From an uncultured Pedobacter sp. (lineage in GTDB: Bacteria; Bacteroidota; Bacteroidia; Sphingobacteriales; Sphingobacteriaceae), in contig CALLKE010000141.1 in NCBI GenBank assembly GCA_938008555.1, positions 1 through 29,125 of the forward strand: DNA of 29,125 nucleotides. The letters run 5' to 3'. The position numbers were made by a program, and so were the translations under genes. The notes below the pieces were generated by a model. The model made no database searches. It saw nothing but the letters and a program-made list of their open reading frames with translations, and was not told the DNA's origin. Each line of letters starts with the position of its first letter. Position 1 is the first letter of the stretch. Below, piece after piece: positions 15,363-22,488 of the stretch.

Positions 15363-15986
15363 TTATCTATTCATCCAGCCATGATGTTTTTTCGCACCTT
15401 CTTCCCAGATGATGTAAGGAGCATTGCCGCCATATCGACTTCGTGGAAGTACCACGTATCGATCCACATAAATCTTGACGTCACACATATATTCAATATC
15501 CTTTCCTGCACTACTTTTGGGCCTTTTATTATCACTCCAGCTTACAAAAATTAAAGTGGTCTTCTTACATACTTGATCAAGCAATTTATATTCATCGGCT
15601 GTCAGGCGCATATAGTCGATACTGTCAATGATAATAGCAGCGTGCTTAGTTCTTTTTTTGAGTACAGATAGCAATGCCTTAAAATCCATATCAATGCCCA
15701 GCAATACTTGATTACCTACTTCTTGCATTCCATTCCTAGCAAAACACTGCTGTAAGCTGCTACTGTCTCCTTGTTCTCGACTTACGTACAATACCTTTCC
15801 AAACGCACTTAAATATTTGGCTAATTGCACTGAAAACTCAGTCTTTCCTTCGCCGCTCTTTCCGAAGATGAGCCATCTACTATTTCGTTCCGGTAATCCA
15901 AAACTATCTTTCCATATCCCCGAAAAATCTAATTTGGAGTATTGTTTCTTTAAAAATTTATTCGTTTTTAATATTTGTACCTTCAT
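15363..15986 (-). CDS. RecA/RadA-like P-loop ATPase
   Basis: 207 residues. Walker A GKSGEGKT (42-49) and Walker B AAIIID (116-121) frame a RecA-fold core. A strand ending in VSREQG (about 68-73) supplies the catalytic Glu. After Walker B come TLIFVSWSDNKRPK (about 145-158) and GKDIEYMCDVKIYV, the pattern of RadA/DnaB/KaiC-type ATPases. It follows MuB in the early operon (82-nt gap), so the phage has a second ATPase beside MuB. Loading or remodelling of replication proteins at the transposed phage DNA is a reasonable guess; Mu itself has no such gene. Confidence 0.8.
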   Translation of the reverse strand: MKVQILKTNKFLKKQYSKLDFSGIWKDSFGLPERNSRWLIFGKSGEGKTEFSVQLAKYLSAFGKVLYVSREQGDSSSLQQCFARNGMQEVGNQVLLGIDMDFKALLSVLKKRTKHAAIIIDSIDYMRLTADEYKLLDQVCKKTTLIFVSWSDNKRPKSSAGKDIEYMCDVKIYVDRYVVLPRSRYGGNAPYIIWEEGAKKHHGWMNR

Positions 15987-16068
15987 TATTGTTTGTGTGC
16001 TCAGTTTGATGCTTAACTACTCGATTAAAGCAATTCCTTCAATTCTTGTATGTTCTAAGCTTTGTTTT

Positions 16069-17001
16069 CTAATTTTTTTCACCCGGGGGAGCCATACGAT
16101 TCTTCAGTCGCATAATCTTACGCTTCACCCCACGTATATCTCCAAAACCTTGAGCCTTTGACAAGCCGCTCATTACATTAGCTATCGCATTAGCTTCAAT
16201 TCCATTCGCGAGTGCAATGTCCGATGCCATCTCTTTTAATACCTGATGTCTGTCATTTGCTAGAGCTGGCAATACCTTTTTAAACTCCTTTCCATACCTC
16301 GAAAAAAGCTCCACATATCCCAGTTTTTTATTTCGGATGCCTCGCTCTAAGCGATGCTTTAAGCCATCAGCACCTACCATATAAAAACCGCACACCGTTT
16401 CCAAAGCATTATAAATGCGTTTCAGTACCAAGAAGGTTTTATTATCCAAATCGCCTGCTTCATCCAAAATGATCAAAGGCTTATCCATGCTCTCCAGAGC
16501 GTATATCGTATCATTTAACACGTCTTCCACTTTTCCATGATCACCTACACCTACTGCCCGGCCTAAAGCCCTAATGAAACTGTTTTTCGTTCCATTCACC
16601 GAACCATCGATATAAAACACTGCCTTATTACGTCTTTGGTATGCCTTACATGCCCACGTTTTACCAATACCTGCTTCATCAACTAATATTGCTGTTAGAC
16701 TTTCTCGTTGACAAGCACTTAATTGATTATTGATATATGTGTATACTTCTGTCTCAGCGGTCACCCAATCCATGTCCGAATGTTTGCTAAATCCTACTAC
16801 CCGAGCAAATCGAACCCATTTGTTGATCCCGATCAGGCTTCCATTTTTGAGCCAGTTTTTCTTGAACAAGTTGCTCATATCCTCGGCCTTAAATCCAAGT
16901 GTTCGGGCATATTCACTCTGGTTAAATCCGCTGTTTACAAACTGTTCATATACCAGGTCTGTAATCTTTATTTTATCGGTATCGTTAAATTCTATCTTCA
17001 T
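16069..17001 (-). CDS. MuB-like transposition target ATPase
   Basis: 310 residues, the size of MuB. An N-terminal helix-turn-helix (FNQSEYARTLGFKAEDMSNL, about 26-45) is followed by an AAA+ ATPase. Walker A is DEAGIGKT (108-115) and Walker B is LIILDE (176-181); the C-terminal helical domain begins near 225. MuB binds target DNA in an ATP-dependent way and delivers it to the transposase. The gene lies 51 nt behind the transposase gene in the same operon, as in Mu. Confidence 0.93.
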   Translation of the reverse strand: MKIEFNDTDKIKITDLVYEQFVNSGFNQSEYARTLGFKAEDMSNLFKKNWLKNGSLIGINKWVRFARVVGFSKHSDMDWVTAETEVYTYINNQLSACQRESLTAILVDEAGIGKTWACKAYQRRNKAVFYIDGSVNGTKNSFIRALGRAVGVGDHGKVEDVLNDTIYALESMDKPLIILDEAGDLDNKTFLVLKRIYNALETVCGFYMVGADGLKHRLERGIRNKKLGYVELFSRYGKEFKKVLPALANDRHQVLKEMASDIALANGIEANAIANVMSGLSKAQGFGDIRGVKRKIMRLKNRMAPPGEKN

Positions 17002-17052
17002 GGCAATTGAATCATGGTGGGCAATTTGATTCTTGGGGAGTAATTAAGACTT

Positions 17053-19236
17053 CTAGTAAAACTCCTCCAATGCGCGCTCGGCCACTGTTTTTTTTCTAAT
17101 AGGTTTGTCTATGGCTATCTTTTCCGATATGACAGCTTCTCCTTGAGTATTGTGCTCTTCTTTAACTACGTTTCTGCCCACACAAAGTACTTGGTAGTCC
17201 AATCGCTCATCAACACTATCATCTTCTTCTTTTGGTTCGATTAGCGCTGGGGTGATATTCTCTAAACATCTGGCGGTTTCAGCTTCCCAGCTAGTTATTA
17301 AATCGAGCATATTGCGTTTCCGCTGAGTTAAGTTCTTTAAAGCTGAGCCACTTGTGGTAGTAGCCTCAGCATAACTCTTATGTGCTTTTTCAGTGCGATT
17401 GCATGTAAGTAAATAAGCCCCTTCAGGTGTATATAAATCAGCAGCAGTAGTATCCCAACGAACCTCTACCAGCAGATTACCGGTATAACCCAACTTTTGG
17501 TTTATATGATCCAATTCCGTTTCCCAATCAGCAATGGTAAATTGATGAGCTACTTCCTTGTGTTCCACATTTACAAAACCTCGCATTCGCGACAAATCAA
17601 CCATGGTCTTATGACCATTCACATAGCGCAGTACTTTTTCGTCCAAAGGGTTTAACTCGGGATGTCTACGCGCAAATCGTTCAACTCTGCTCAAACCATC
17701 TACTCCAACTTGGCTGTTCCAATGTTCCACCATTTGCATTGCCTGTGCGTAAGCCTCGTGTTTGCTAGGCAAATCTTTAACATGTACGCCATCCATATTG
17801 CTCTTAAAGTCGATATCATTGGCATTGAATTGCCCGGCCCAATTATCAAATTGACGTGCTAAATCATTCATTAATCGAACAAATAATTCCGCAGGATTTT
17901 CTTGTGAATTGCCCGGCTTGATCGTGCGCACCTTAGCAAATAATAGCCCAAACACTTGTTTCACCTCCGCCTCTTGGAAAGCGCCTCCATTATCAGTCAG
18001 CACTTCCATGGCTCCATATCCACCACTTGTTTTCAGCGCCATTTGCAACGCTTTTAATACATGTGTTTTTGTTTCAGCTCCGCGGTGATGGTCTGCAACA
18101 CTATGCCCTAACAGCAAACCACTGGCAACATCAAATATTCGGGTCATATACAAAGTAGCCACTTTGCCATCCTTATTATAAGCAAGCTTCAATCCTGAGC
18201 CATCCATCACCCACATACTGCAAGCATATTCCAGCGGCTTCGCAGGTACATAGGTTTGAAACTTCTTATTGAAATAATCATATCCATGTCTGGCTCTACC
18301 CATCTTCATCTTCCCACTGTATCGATTGGTATGAGCTGAAAAAGTTCGATACGAAACTGCTCTCACTCCCAGTCGAGCTACTGCAGGTAGGTAGTACTTA
18401 TCATACAAGCTTTGTTTAAACTCCTTTCCAGCATTAAATCGATTCATAAAAGCATTGTAGATCAGCGTCTGATGTACATCAAAAGGCATTACTTCACCCG
18501 TAACCTCATCTATCAGTTCTACTGATCCAACTACCAATGCATTACTATTTCCATATCCGCCGTGGATAAAAAAGCCATATTCCTCTTCTTTAGTTTTACA
18601 CGCCGCAAAAGCTGCCATTTTATTACGCAAGCCATTCGCGTTTTTTATGCGCATCCCCTCCAGTTGTTTTTCAGCCAATAAACCAGCCATCGCTCGAAAC
18701 AAATCTCCTTTATTATTCAAGCCAAACTCCACCCAACGTTTATCACGCAATACATCCGACAATAGCTTGGCATAAGCCCAACTTTGTGCCAGGATTTGGG
18801 CACGCTCCGCACTCACTCGGATCCCTGTTTTGAACATAAAAAACGTGAATACATCTGGATTCAAATAAGTAGCAGCATCACGTTCCAGCTTCATACGCGC
18901 ACAGGTCATTACATCCAGATCGGTGCACAGTTCCCTACCCATTCGAAGTAATTCCATTTCAGAGGGTAATTTGCCTTGATAATAGCGGGGTGCTTTATTG
19001 GGTACCCGATCATAATCATAGTAAAATACTCCGCCTATTCGAGCCCAACGCCAGCTTTTAGCACAATCAGGCAGAACATCCAAGCCTCTAGCACTCTCCG
19101 GAAGACTATTTTTATACATCACTCTTACCACCCGCAAATAGTCCATGCCAATTCCGCTTATTTGCGTCAGATAACGCTCACTAAGCCAAATATTCCGCCT
19201 GTCTCCATGCTGTTTAATAATGATGTCTCGTGTCAT
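17053..19236 (-). CDS. MuA-like DDE transposase
   Basis: 727 residues, slightly longer than MuA (663). The DDE catalytic core shows WVMDGSG (Asp345), LTDNGGAF (Asp415) and ENPAELF (Glu450), on an RNase H fold. A beta-barrel domain follows (about 560-640: LLVEVRW, TPEGAYLLTC), then a basic/acidic C-terminal tail that in MuA contacts MuB and ClpX. The N-terminal region (about 1-330) contains the DNA-binding domains for the phage ends. The protein performs integration and replicative transposition of the phage. Only 17 nt separate it from the Ner-like gene upstream. Confidence 0.95.
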   Translation of the reverse strand: MTRDIIIKQHGDRRNIWLSERYLTQISGIGMDYLRVVRVMYKNSLPESARGLDVLPDCAKSWRWARIGGVFYYDYDRVPNKAPRYYQGKLPSEMELLRMGRELCTDLDVMTCARMKLERDAATYLNPDVFTFFMFKTGIRVSAERAQILAQSWAYAKLLSDVLRDKRWVEFGLNNKGDLFRAMAGLLAEKQLEGMRIKNANGLRNKMAAFAACKTKEEEYGFFIHGGYGNSNALVVGSVELIDEVTGEVMPFDVHQTLIYNAFMNRFNAGKEFKQSLYDKYYLPAVARLGVRAVSYRTFSAHTNRYSGKMKMGRARHGYDYFNKKFQTYVPAKPLEYACSMWVMDGSGLKLAYNKDGKVATLYMTRIFDVASGLLLGHSVADHHRGAETKTHVLKALQMALKTSGGYGAMEVLTDNGGAFQEAEVKQVFGLLFAKVRTIKPGNSQENPAELFVRLMNDLARQFDNWAGQFNANDIDFKSNMDGVHVKDLPSKHEAYAQAMQMVEHWNSQVGVDGLSRVERFARRHPELNPLDEKVLRYVNGHKTMVDLSRMRGFVNVEHKEVAHQFTIADWETELDHINQKLGYTGNLLVEVRWDTTAADLYTPEGAYLLTCNRTEKAHKSYAEATTTSGSALKNLTQRKRNMLDLITSWEAETARCLENITPALIEPKEEDDSVDERLDYQVLCVGRNVVKEEHNTQGEAVISEKIAIDKPIRKKTVAERALEEFY

Positions 19237-19253
19237 TCTATTTTAATTATAAT

Positions 19254-19466
19254 TTAAACAATGTCCTTATAAAATAAATCATTGGCAATTTTTTCAGCCT
19301 GAACTTTGCGTTTCATAGCCAATAGGCGCAACGCTTCTACTATTACGTTATCTGATTTTCCTTTTCGCATAGCATCAGTAACAGCACCTGGACTTACACC
19401 AAGCTTTTCGGCCATATTTTTCATGTCATTTCTCTTTAGAAATTTTTTTATTTCCATTTTATCCAT
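19254..19466 (-). CDS. Ner-like small helix-turn-helix regulator
   Basis: 70 residues with a helix-turn-helix (about residues 13-35: MKNMAEKLGVSPGAVTDAM) and a basic, helical C-terminus. First gene of the early operon, immediately before the transposase, exactly where Mu carries ner, the negative regulator of early transcription. Its start lies about 80 nt from the divergent repressor, so it should bind the shared control region. Confidence 0.75.
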   Translation of the reverse strand: MDKMEIKKFLKRNDMKNMAEKLGVSPGAVTDAMRKGKSDNVIVEALRLLAMKRKVQAEKIANDLFYKDIV

Positions 19467-19508
19467 ATTAATACCATTTTTGAATAATTTTATACACTTA
19501 TCATGTCA

Positions 19509-19541
19509 CAAATATAAACCAGATATTTGGACTAATCCAAA
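19509..19541 (-). promoter_or_regulatory. early promoter (ner-A-B operon)
   Basis: On the minus strand, TTTG (19541-19538) and TATATTTG (19516-19509) are separated by 21 nt, which matches the Bacteroidota consensus TTTG ... TAnnTTTG. It points into the Ner-like gene, leaving a leader of about 35 nt. The -33 box lies inside the palindromic operator, so repressor binding would exclude the sigma factor. Confidence 0.7.
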
Positions 19542-19542
19542 T
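19525..19542. promoter_or_regulatory. palindromic operator in the repressor/ner control region
   Basis: ATTTGGA-CTAA-TCCAAAT is an 18-bp palindrome with perfect 7-bp arms, ending 4 nt before the repressor ATG. It overlaps the -33 box of the early promoter. One site that controls both genes would allow early repression and repressor autoregulation. The binding protein (repressor or Ner-like) cannot be told from sequence. Confidence 0.6.
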
Positions 19543-19546
19543 AATT

Positions 19547-20005
19547 ATGAACGAAAATTCACACATAAAAAAAAGAATTCTTGAAGTAATTGATTATAAG
19601 GGGATTACCAGGTATGAATTCTATAAAAAATCCGGCATTGCAAGAGGAATATTAGACCAGAATAATGGTATAAGCGAAGAGAATCTATTTAAATTTTTGG
19701 AATATATGCCCGAGATCAATACCCACTGGTTACTTACGGGTCAAGGCACCATGGAACACAGTCGCCCAACAAATATCAATGGCTCTAAAAATATTATTCA
19801 AAGCGGGGGTACTGAAAATAGTGCCCAAATCGTCCATGGACGAAAAAACACAACAACTCATAAATCTGCCCCCGAAACCAATGAATTTCAAATCTTAAAA
19901 CAACAATTCGCCTTCCTCGAAAAAGAAAACAGTCTCTTAACCAAAGAAAATGACCTACTGAAACGAGAAATAGACCTACTAAAACGAGAACAACAGTCGA
20001 AGTGA
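19547..20005 (+). CDS. phage repressor with C-terminal coiled coil
   Basis: 152 residues. The N-terminal domain (about 1-65) has a lambda-repressor-like fold with the family's IARGILDQNNGISEENL and HWLLTGQGTM phrases; the latter is typical of repressors of Bacteroidota prophages. A polar linker with NINGSKNIIQSGG follows, then a coiled coil (about 112-150) with an exact heptad duplication. No LexA-type peptidase domain is present, so induction is unlikely to go through RecA-stimulated cleavage. It is divergent from the early operon and leads the lysogeny operon with the acetyltransferase and the seven-TM gene. Confidence 0.82.
   Translation: MNENSHIKKRILEVIDYKGITRYEFYKKSGIARGILDQNNGISEENLFKFLEYMPEINTHWLLTGQGTMEHSRPTNINGSKNIIQSGGTENSAQIVHGRKNTTTHKSAPETNEFQILKQQFAFLEKENSLLTKENDLLKREIDLLKREQQSK
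19952..19993 (+). repeat. 21-bp tandem duplication encoding one extra coiled-coil heptad
   Basis: Two successive 21-bp units (19952-19972, 19973-19993) differ at few positions and encode DLLKREI-DLLKREQ. The unit length is exactly seven codons, so the duplication lengthens the repressor coiled coil by one heptad without a frame change. Looks like recent slippage. Confidence 0.75.
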
Positions 20006-20041
20006 TTTAAATCTATTATATACCAAATACGTCCAAAATCT

Positions 20042-20605
20042 ATGATTATAGCAGCTCGCAATGACAAAGCTGTGGTAGTCGATATTCTTACACAAGCATT
20101 CGACAACAACAAAAGTTTTAATACCGTTCTTAAACAAGATCATAAAAGAAAAATCCGACTTCGAAAAGTATTCGAATATCAATTTGATGTTTGCTCTAAA
20201 TACGGCCGCATATTCCTGTCGGACGATAAAAAGGCTTGCGCTGTCATTTTGTTCCCTGATATTCGAAAAACCACCATTGCCGATATTCTGCTAGACATAA
20301 GACTCCTTTTCACTCTTGGGATCAAAACCGTCAAGAAAGGTTTTAATAGAGAAGCCAAGATAAAAAAAGCACATTCTACTGCCAACATATATTATTTATT
20401 GTTCATTGGTGTGTATCCTGATCTTCAAGGTAAGGGGCTGGGAAGTGGTCTATTGAGAGAAATAATTAAGGATAGCCAGCAAATGAACAGGCCGATCTAT
20501 CTTGAAACTTACCTAGATAAAAACATTGCTTTATATAAAAAATTTGGCTTCTCAATCTATGACGAATTAGATTTTGGGTTTCCTGTTTTTTGCATGAAAC
20601 TTTAA
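20042..20605 (+). CDS. GNAT-family N-acetyltransferase (prophage cargo)
   Basis: 187 residues. The acetyl-CoA site is GVYPDLQGKGLGSGLLREII (motif A, Q-x-x-G-x-G/A). YLDKNIALYKKFGFSIYDE (motif B) lies near the C-terminus. The substrate cannot be read from the sequence. The gene is 36 nt after the repressor and 21 nt before the membrane protein gene, in the same direction, so it would be expressed in the lysogen. The AT-rich composition differs from the structural genes. It could modify a small molecule or protein; acetylation toxins share the fold but no antitoxin is next to it. Confidence 0.85.
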   Translation: MIIAARNDKAVVVDILTQAFDNNKSFNTVLKQDHKRKIRLRKVFEYQFDVCSKYGRIFLSDDKKACAVILFPDIRKTTIADILLDIRLLFTLGIKTVKKGFNREAKIKKAHSTANIYYLLFIGVYPDLQGKGLGSGLLREIIKDSQQMNRPIYLETYLDKNIALYKKFGFSIYDELDFGFPVFCMKL

Positions 20606-20626
20606 GCTACGTATACAAAATATTAT

Positions 20627-21853
20627 ATGTTATTTCTCAGTACAAAAATGCCACTCTCTGTGGCAATAGTTATCGTTGTTGAAATAGCCATATTATACAA
20701 CCAGTCAGTTGTATATCGCTCTCGGCCAAACGAAAAAAAGAGGCTTTACCATTTTTTGATACTATTGGTTTTGGCACTCTTCAATATGGCTGAAGGATTT
20801 TTTCCTGATCCAAACATAACTAGCATACCCATGTTAGTTCAACACTTCTTGGGGTATGCCTTTGGTTATATCTTCGCAGCTTGCTGCCCTGCATATTTTT
20901 ACAGAACTATGGATTTGCCAAGTTTACGCTTTCATGGAAAGTATGGCTTCTGGTTTATCATAGTTCCTGTACTAGTATTTTATTGGATACTATATCCAAT
21001 AAATCAAGATCTAGCTTTCACCAGAAAGTACGTGTATATATTGCCTCAGATATATGCTACTTTATTGTTCGGGATTGCTATGGTAAAAATTATTAGGCAG
21101 TACAAATCAGATAATGATAAGACGAAGCTATATGAAAGGTTATATATCTACTGCTCAATTATTCCTGTCATGCTTACACCTATACTTGGAGGCTGGCTAG
21201 GAGCCCCTAAGTGGGTTGTGACACCCGTCTTTAATATTGGCTTCTTGATTGCAAACACGTTATTGATGCGCAATTTAATGAGACAATCAAGAGAAAAATA
21301 CAACAACCTTAAGTTATTAGTGCTAGCAAAAGAAGAACCAATACAAACTAAGACAACTCAAACGGGGCCTATAGAGATAAGTGTATTTGACGAAGAAGAG
21401 ATTGATGAAAAGAAGTATCAATTCATCAAATTAAGACTAGAAGAGGTCAACCAGGGCCCCTGTGATCTTAGTCATCAATTTATCAAGCATGACATTGGCT
21501 ATCTCCTGAGTACAAAACATAATTGCATATATTCATTCTGCCTATCTAGTGAGAAACTAACTATCCTTAACTCGGATAACATTATTGATTTCCAGTCAAG
21601 AAAAGAACCTTATATCACCTCAAATAATGACAGAGTTCGATATACATACAGAATTGTCATTGTTTATGGAGACACCGGAACTAAGCCCCTAATAATAAAT
21701 CCTTATACAGAAGAGGAATATGAGAACTGGTACACTTTTGTTACTCAGATTTATAAACAAAAAGATGACACAAGAGCATTTGTACAGGGAAATGATAATA
21801 TTATTCAAGTCGTAAAAGGACCAAATGGCGTTAATAAGGTAGAATATGTCTAG
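20627..21853 (+). CDS. seven-TM protein with cytosolic C-terminal domain, unknown (prophage cargo)
   Basis: 408 residues. Seven hydrophobic segments (about 8-26, 41-59, 69-91, 106-126, 135-156, 171-191, 196-216) are followed by a soluble domain of about 190 residues, which I do not recognise. The soluble part has an acidic linker (VFDEEEIDEKK), a Cys/His stretch (QGPCDLSHQFIKHDIGYLL), a strand-rich middle and a C-terminal piece ending VVKGPNGVNKVEYV. It is the last gene before the phage end, behind repressor and acetyltransferase, so it is expected in the lysogen. A receptor-like fold with a signalling or effector domain suggests sensing or phage exclusion; this is speculation. Confidence 0.8.
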   Translation: MLFLSTKMPLSVAIVIVVEIAILYNQSVVYRSRPNEKKRLYHFLILLVLALFNMAEGFFPDPNITSIPMLVQHFLGYAFGYIFAACCPAYFYRTMDLPSLRFHGKYGFWFIIVPVLVFYWILYPINQDLAFTRKYVYILPQIYATLLFGIAMVKIIRQYKSDNDKTKLYERLYIYCSIIPVMLTPILGGWLGAPKWVVTPVFNIGFLIANTLLMRNLMRQSREKYNNLKLLVLAKEEPIQTKTTQTGPIEISVFDEEEIDEKKYQFIKLRLEEVNQGPCDLSHQFIKHDIGYLLSTKHNCIYSFCLSSEKLTILNSDNIIDFQSRKEPYITSNNDRVRYTYRIVIVYGDTGTKPLIINPYTEEEYENWYTFVTQIYKQKDDTRAFVQGNDNIIQVVKGPNGVNKVEYV

Positions 21854-21982
21854 CTATTGCATCAACAAAAAATGAAATAAAGCCTGGAGGTCTATTTAAT
21901 AACACGCTGTACAACAGATTCTTATATTAAATAAATACTTGTCATGAGTGAAAAAGTATGTCCAAACCTTCAATAAAGTGCA

Positions 21983-22009
21983 TAAAACGTCCTGCAGGGG
22001 GGCGTTTTA
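21983..22009 (+). terminator. candidate terminator of the lysogeny operon
   Basis: TAAAACGTCC (21983-21992) pairs with GGGCGTTTTA (22000-22009), one G-T wobble, around a 7-nt loop. It stands about 130 nt after the seven-TM gene. The 3' arm ends in TTTTA, a weak U-run. Confidence 0.5.
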
Positions 22010-22070
22010 CTACCAATAAGAATGATATAAAGTGACTTTCATTAGTTTGAGCAACTTGTTTTTAGTACTT

Positions 22071-22174
22071 GTATAACATTTAATAAAACAAAAAATGAAT
22101 TAGATGTTATAAAAAAAGAGTATAACATTTAATATAACATGGTTGTATAATACCAAACATGATAAAAATGTTAT
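22071..22174. repeat. clustered TATAACAT repeats: putative transposase sites at the phage end
   Basis: An exact 15-bp direct repeat GTATAACATTTAATA occurs at 22071-22085 and 22120-22134 (49-bp pitch). A partial copy TATAACAT lies at 22133-22140; inverted copies lie at 22104-22111 (ATGTTATA) and 22167-22174 (AATGTTAT). Mu ends carry three MuA sites within about 175 bp, some inverted. Cluster size, mixed orientation and location, just outside the last cargo gene and before host DNA, fit that role. A CA at 22158-22159 is one possible terminus (TG on the minus strand). Confidence 0.6.
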
Positions 22175-22437
22175 GTTCGATTACTAAACGATAAGATTTG
22201 AGACGTAGAGTATTTTTGATGACACAGATTACTGTCAGATAGAATATGGCATCTAAATGCCCTATTTTAAGTTAAAAGGATATTTTTAGGGTAGTTAACC
22301 GTTTGTTAATAGTACTAGAATGGTATAGAAGCGGTAAAAAACAGAACTCATCTTTTTCTATAAGTATCTAAAAACTAACCATTTTATTGTTTCATCTTTT
22401 GTTATACCCTTAATACCAAGCAAAACGTCAAAAAAAT
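22175..22437. other. non-coding stretch, phage/host junction and flank
   Basis: AT-rich, with no frame of credible length and no RNA gene seen. Phage DNA probably ends at the left side of this stretch or shortly before it, and the rest is host DNA leading to the helicase terminator. The true 5-bp target duplication cannot be identified without the other end. Confidence 0.5.
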
Positions 22438-22488
22438 AACATTCATAAAAAAGCCCCTGAAAATCTCAAGGGCTTTTTTATGAATGTT
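22438..22488. terminator. strong bidirectional terminator after the DEAD-box helicase
   Basis: Perfect 19-bp arms (AACATTCATAAAAAAGCCC, 22438-22456, and its complement 22470-22488) with a 13-nt loop. An A-run on one side and a T-run on the other give terminator function on both strands. It starts directly at the helicase stop codon and shields host transcription from the prophage. Confidence 0.9.

Larger units (their letters stand above)
1..22200. mobile_element. Mu-like contractile-tail prophage (one end outside the window)
   Basis: A DDE transposase with its MuB partner, a Ner-like regulator, a divergent repressor, and Mu-type head genes (DUF935 portal, gpF, gpG, gp36-like and gp37-like) are combined with a contractile tail (sheath and tube). 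This gene set is that of transposable Mu-like phages. The far end lies left of base 1, because the tail operon is cut there (no baseplate or fibre genes are seen). The near end is inferred at about 22,160-22,230, from clustered repeats beyond the lysogeny operon and before the terminator of a housekeeping helicase. No structural gene looks broken inside the window, so the element may be active. Exact termini (5'-TG...CA-3' with a short target duplication) cannot be fixed without the other end. Confidence 0.93.

Noticed and set aside
20042..20605. Acetyltransferase as a Mom-like DNA modification enzyme
   Set aside because: Mu Mom is GNAT-related, but this protein shows the ordinary acetyl-CoA motif A and motif B of free-standing acetyltransferases, and no Com-like zinc regulator lies upstream. 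Mom sits at the other end of Mu.
22071..22174. CRISPR array from the repeated TATAACAT units
   Set aside because: Units are of mixed orientation, 8-15 bp and irregularly spaced, with no cas genes; transposase sites fit better.
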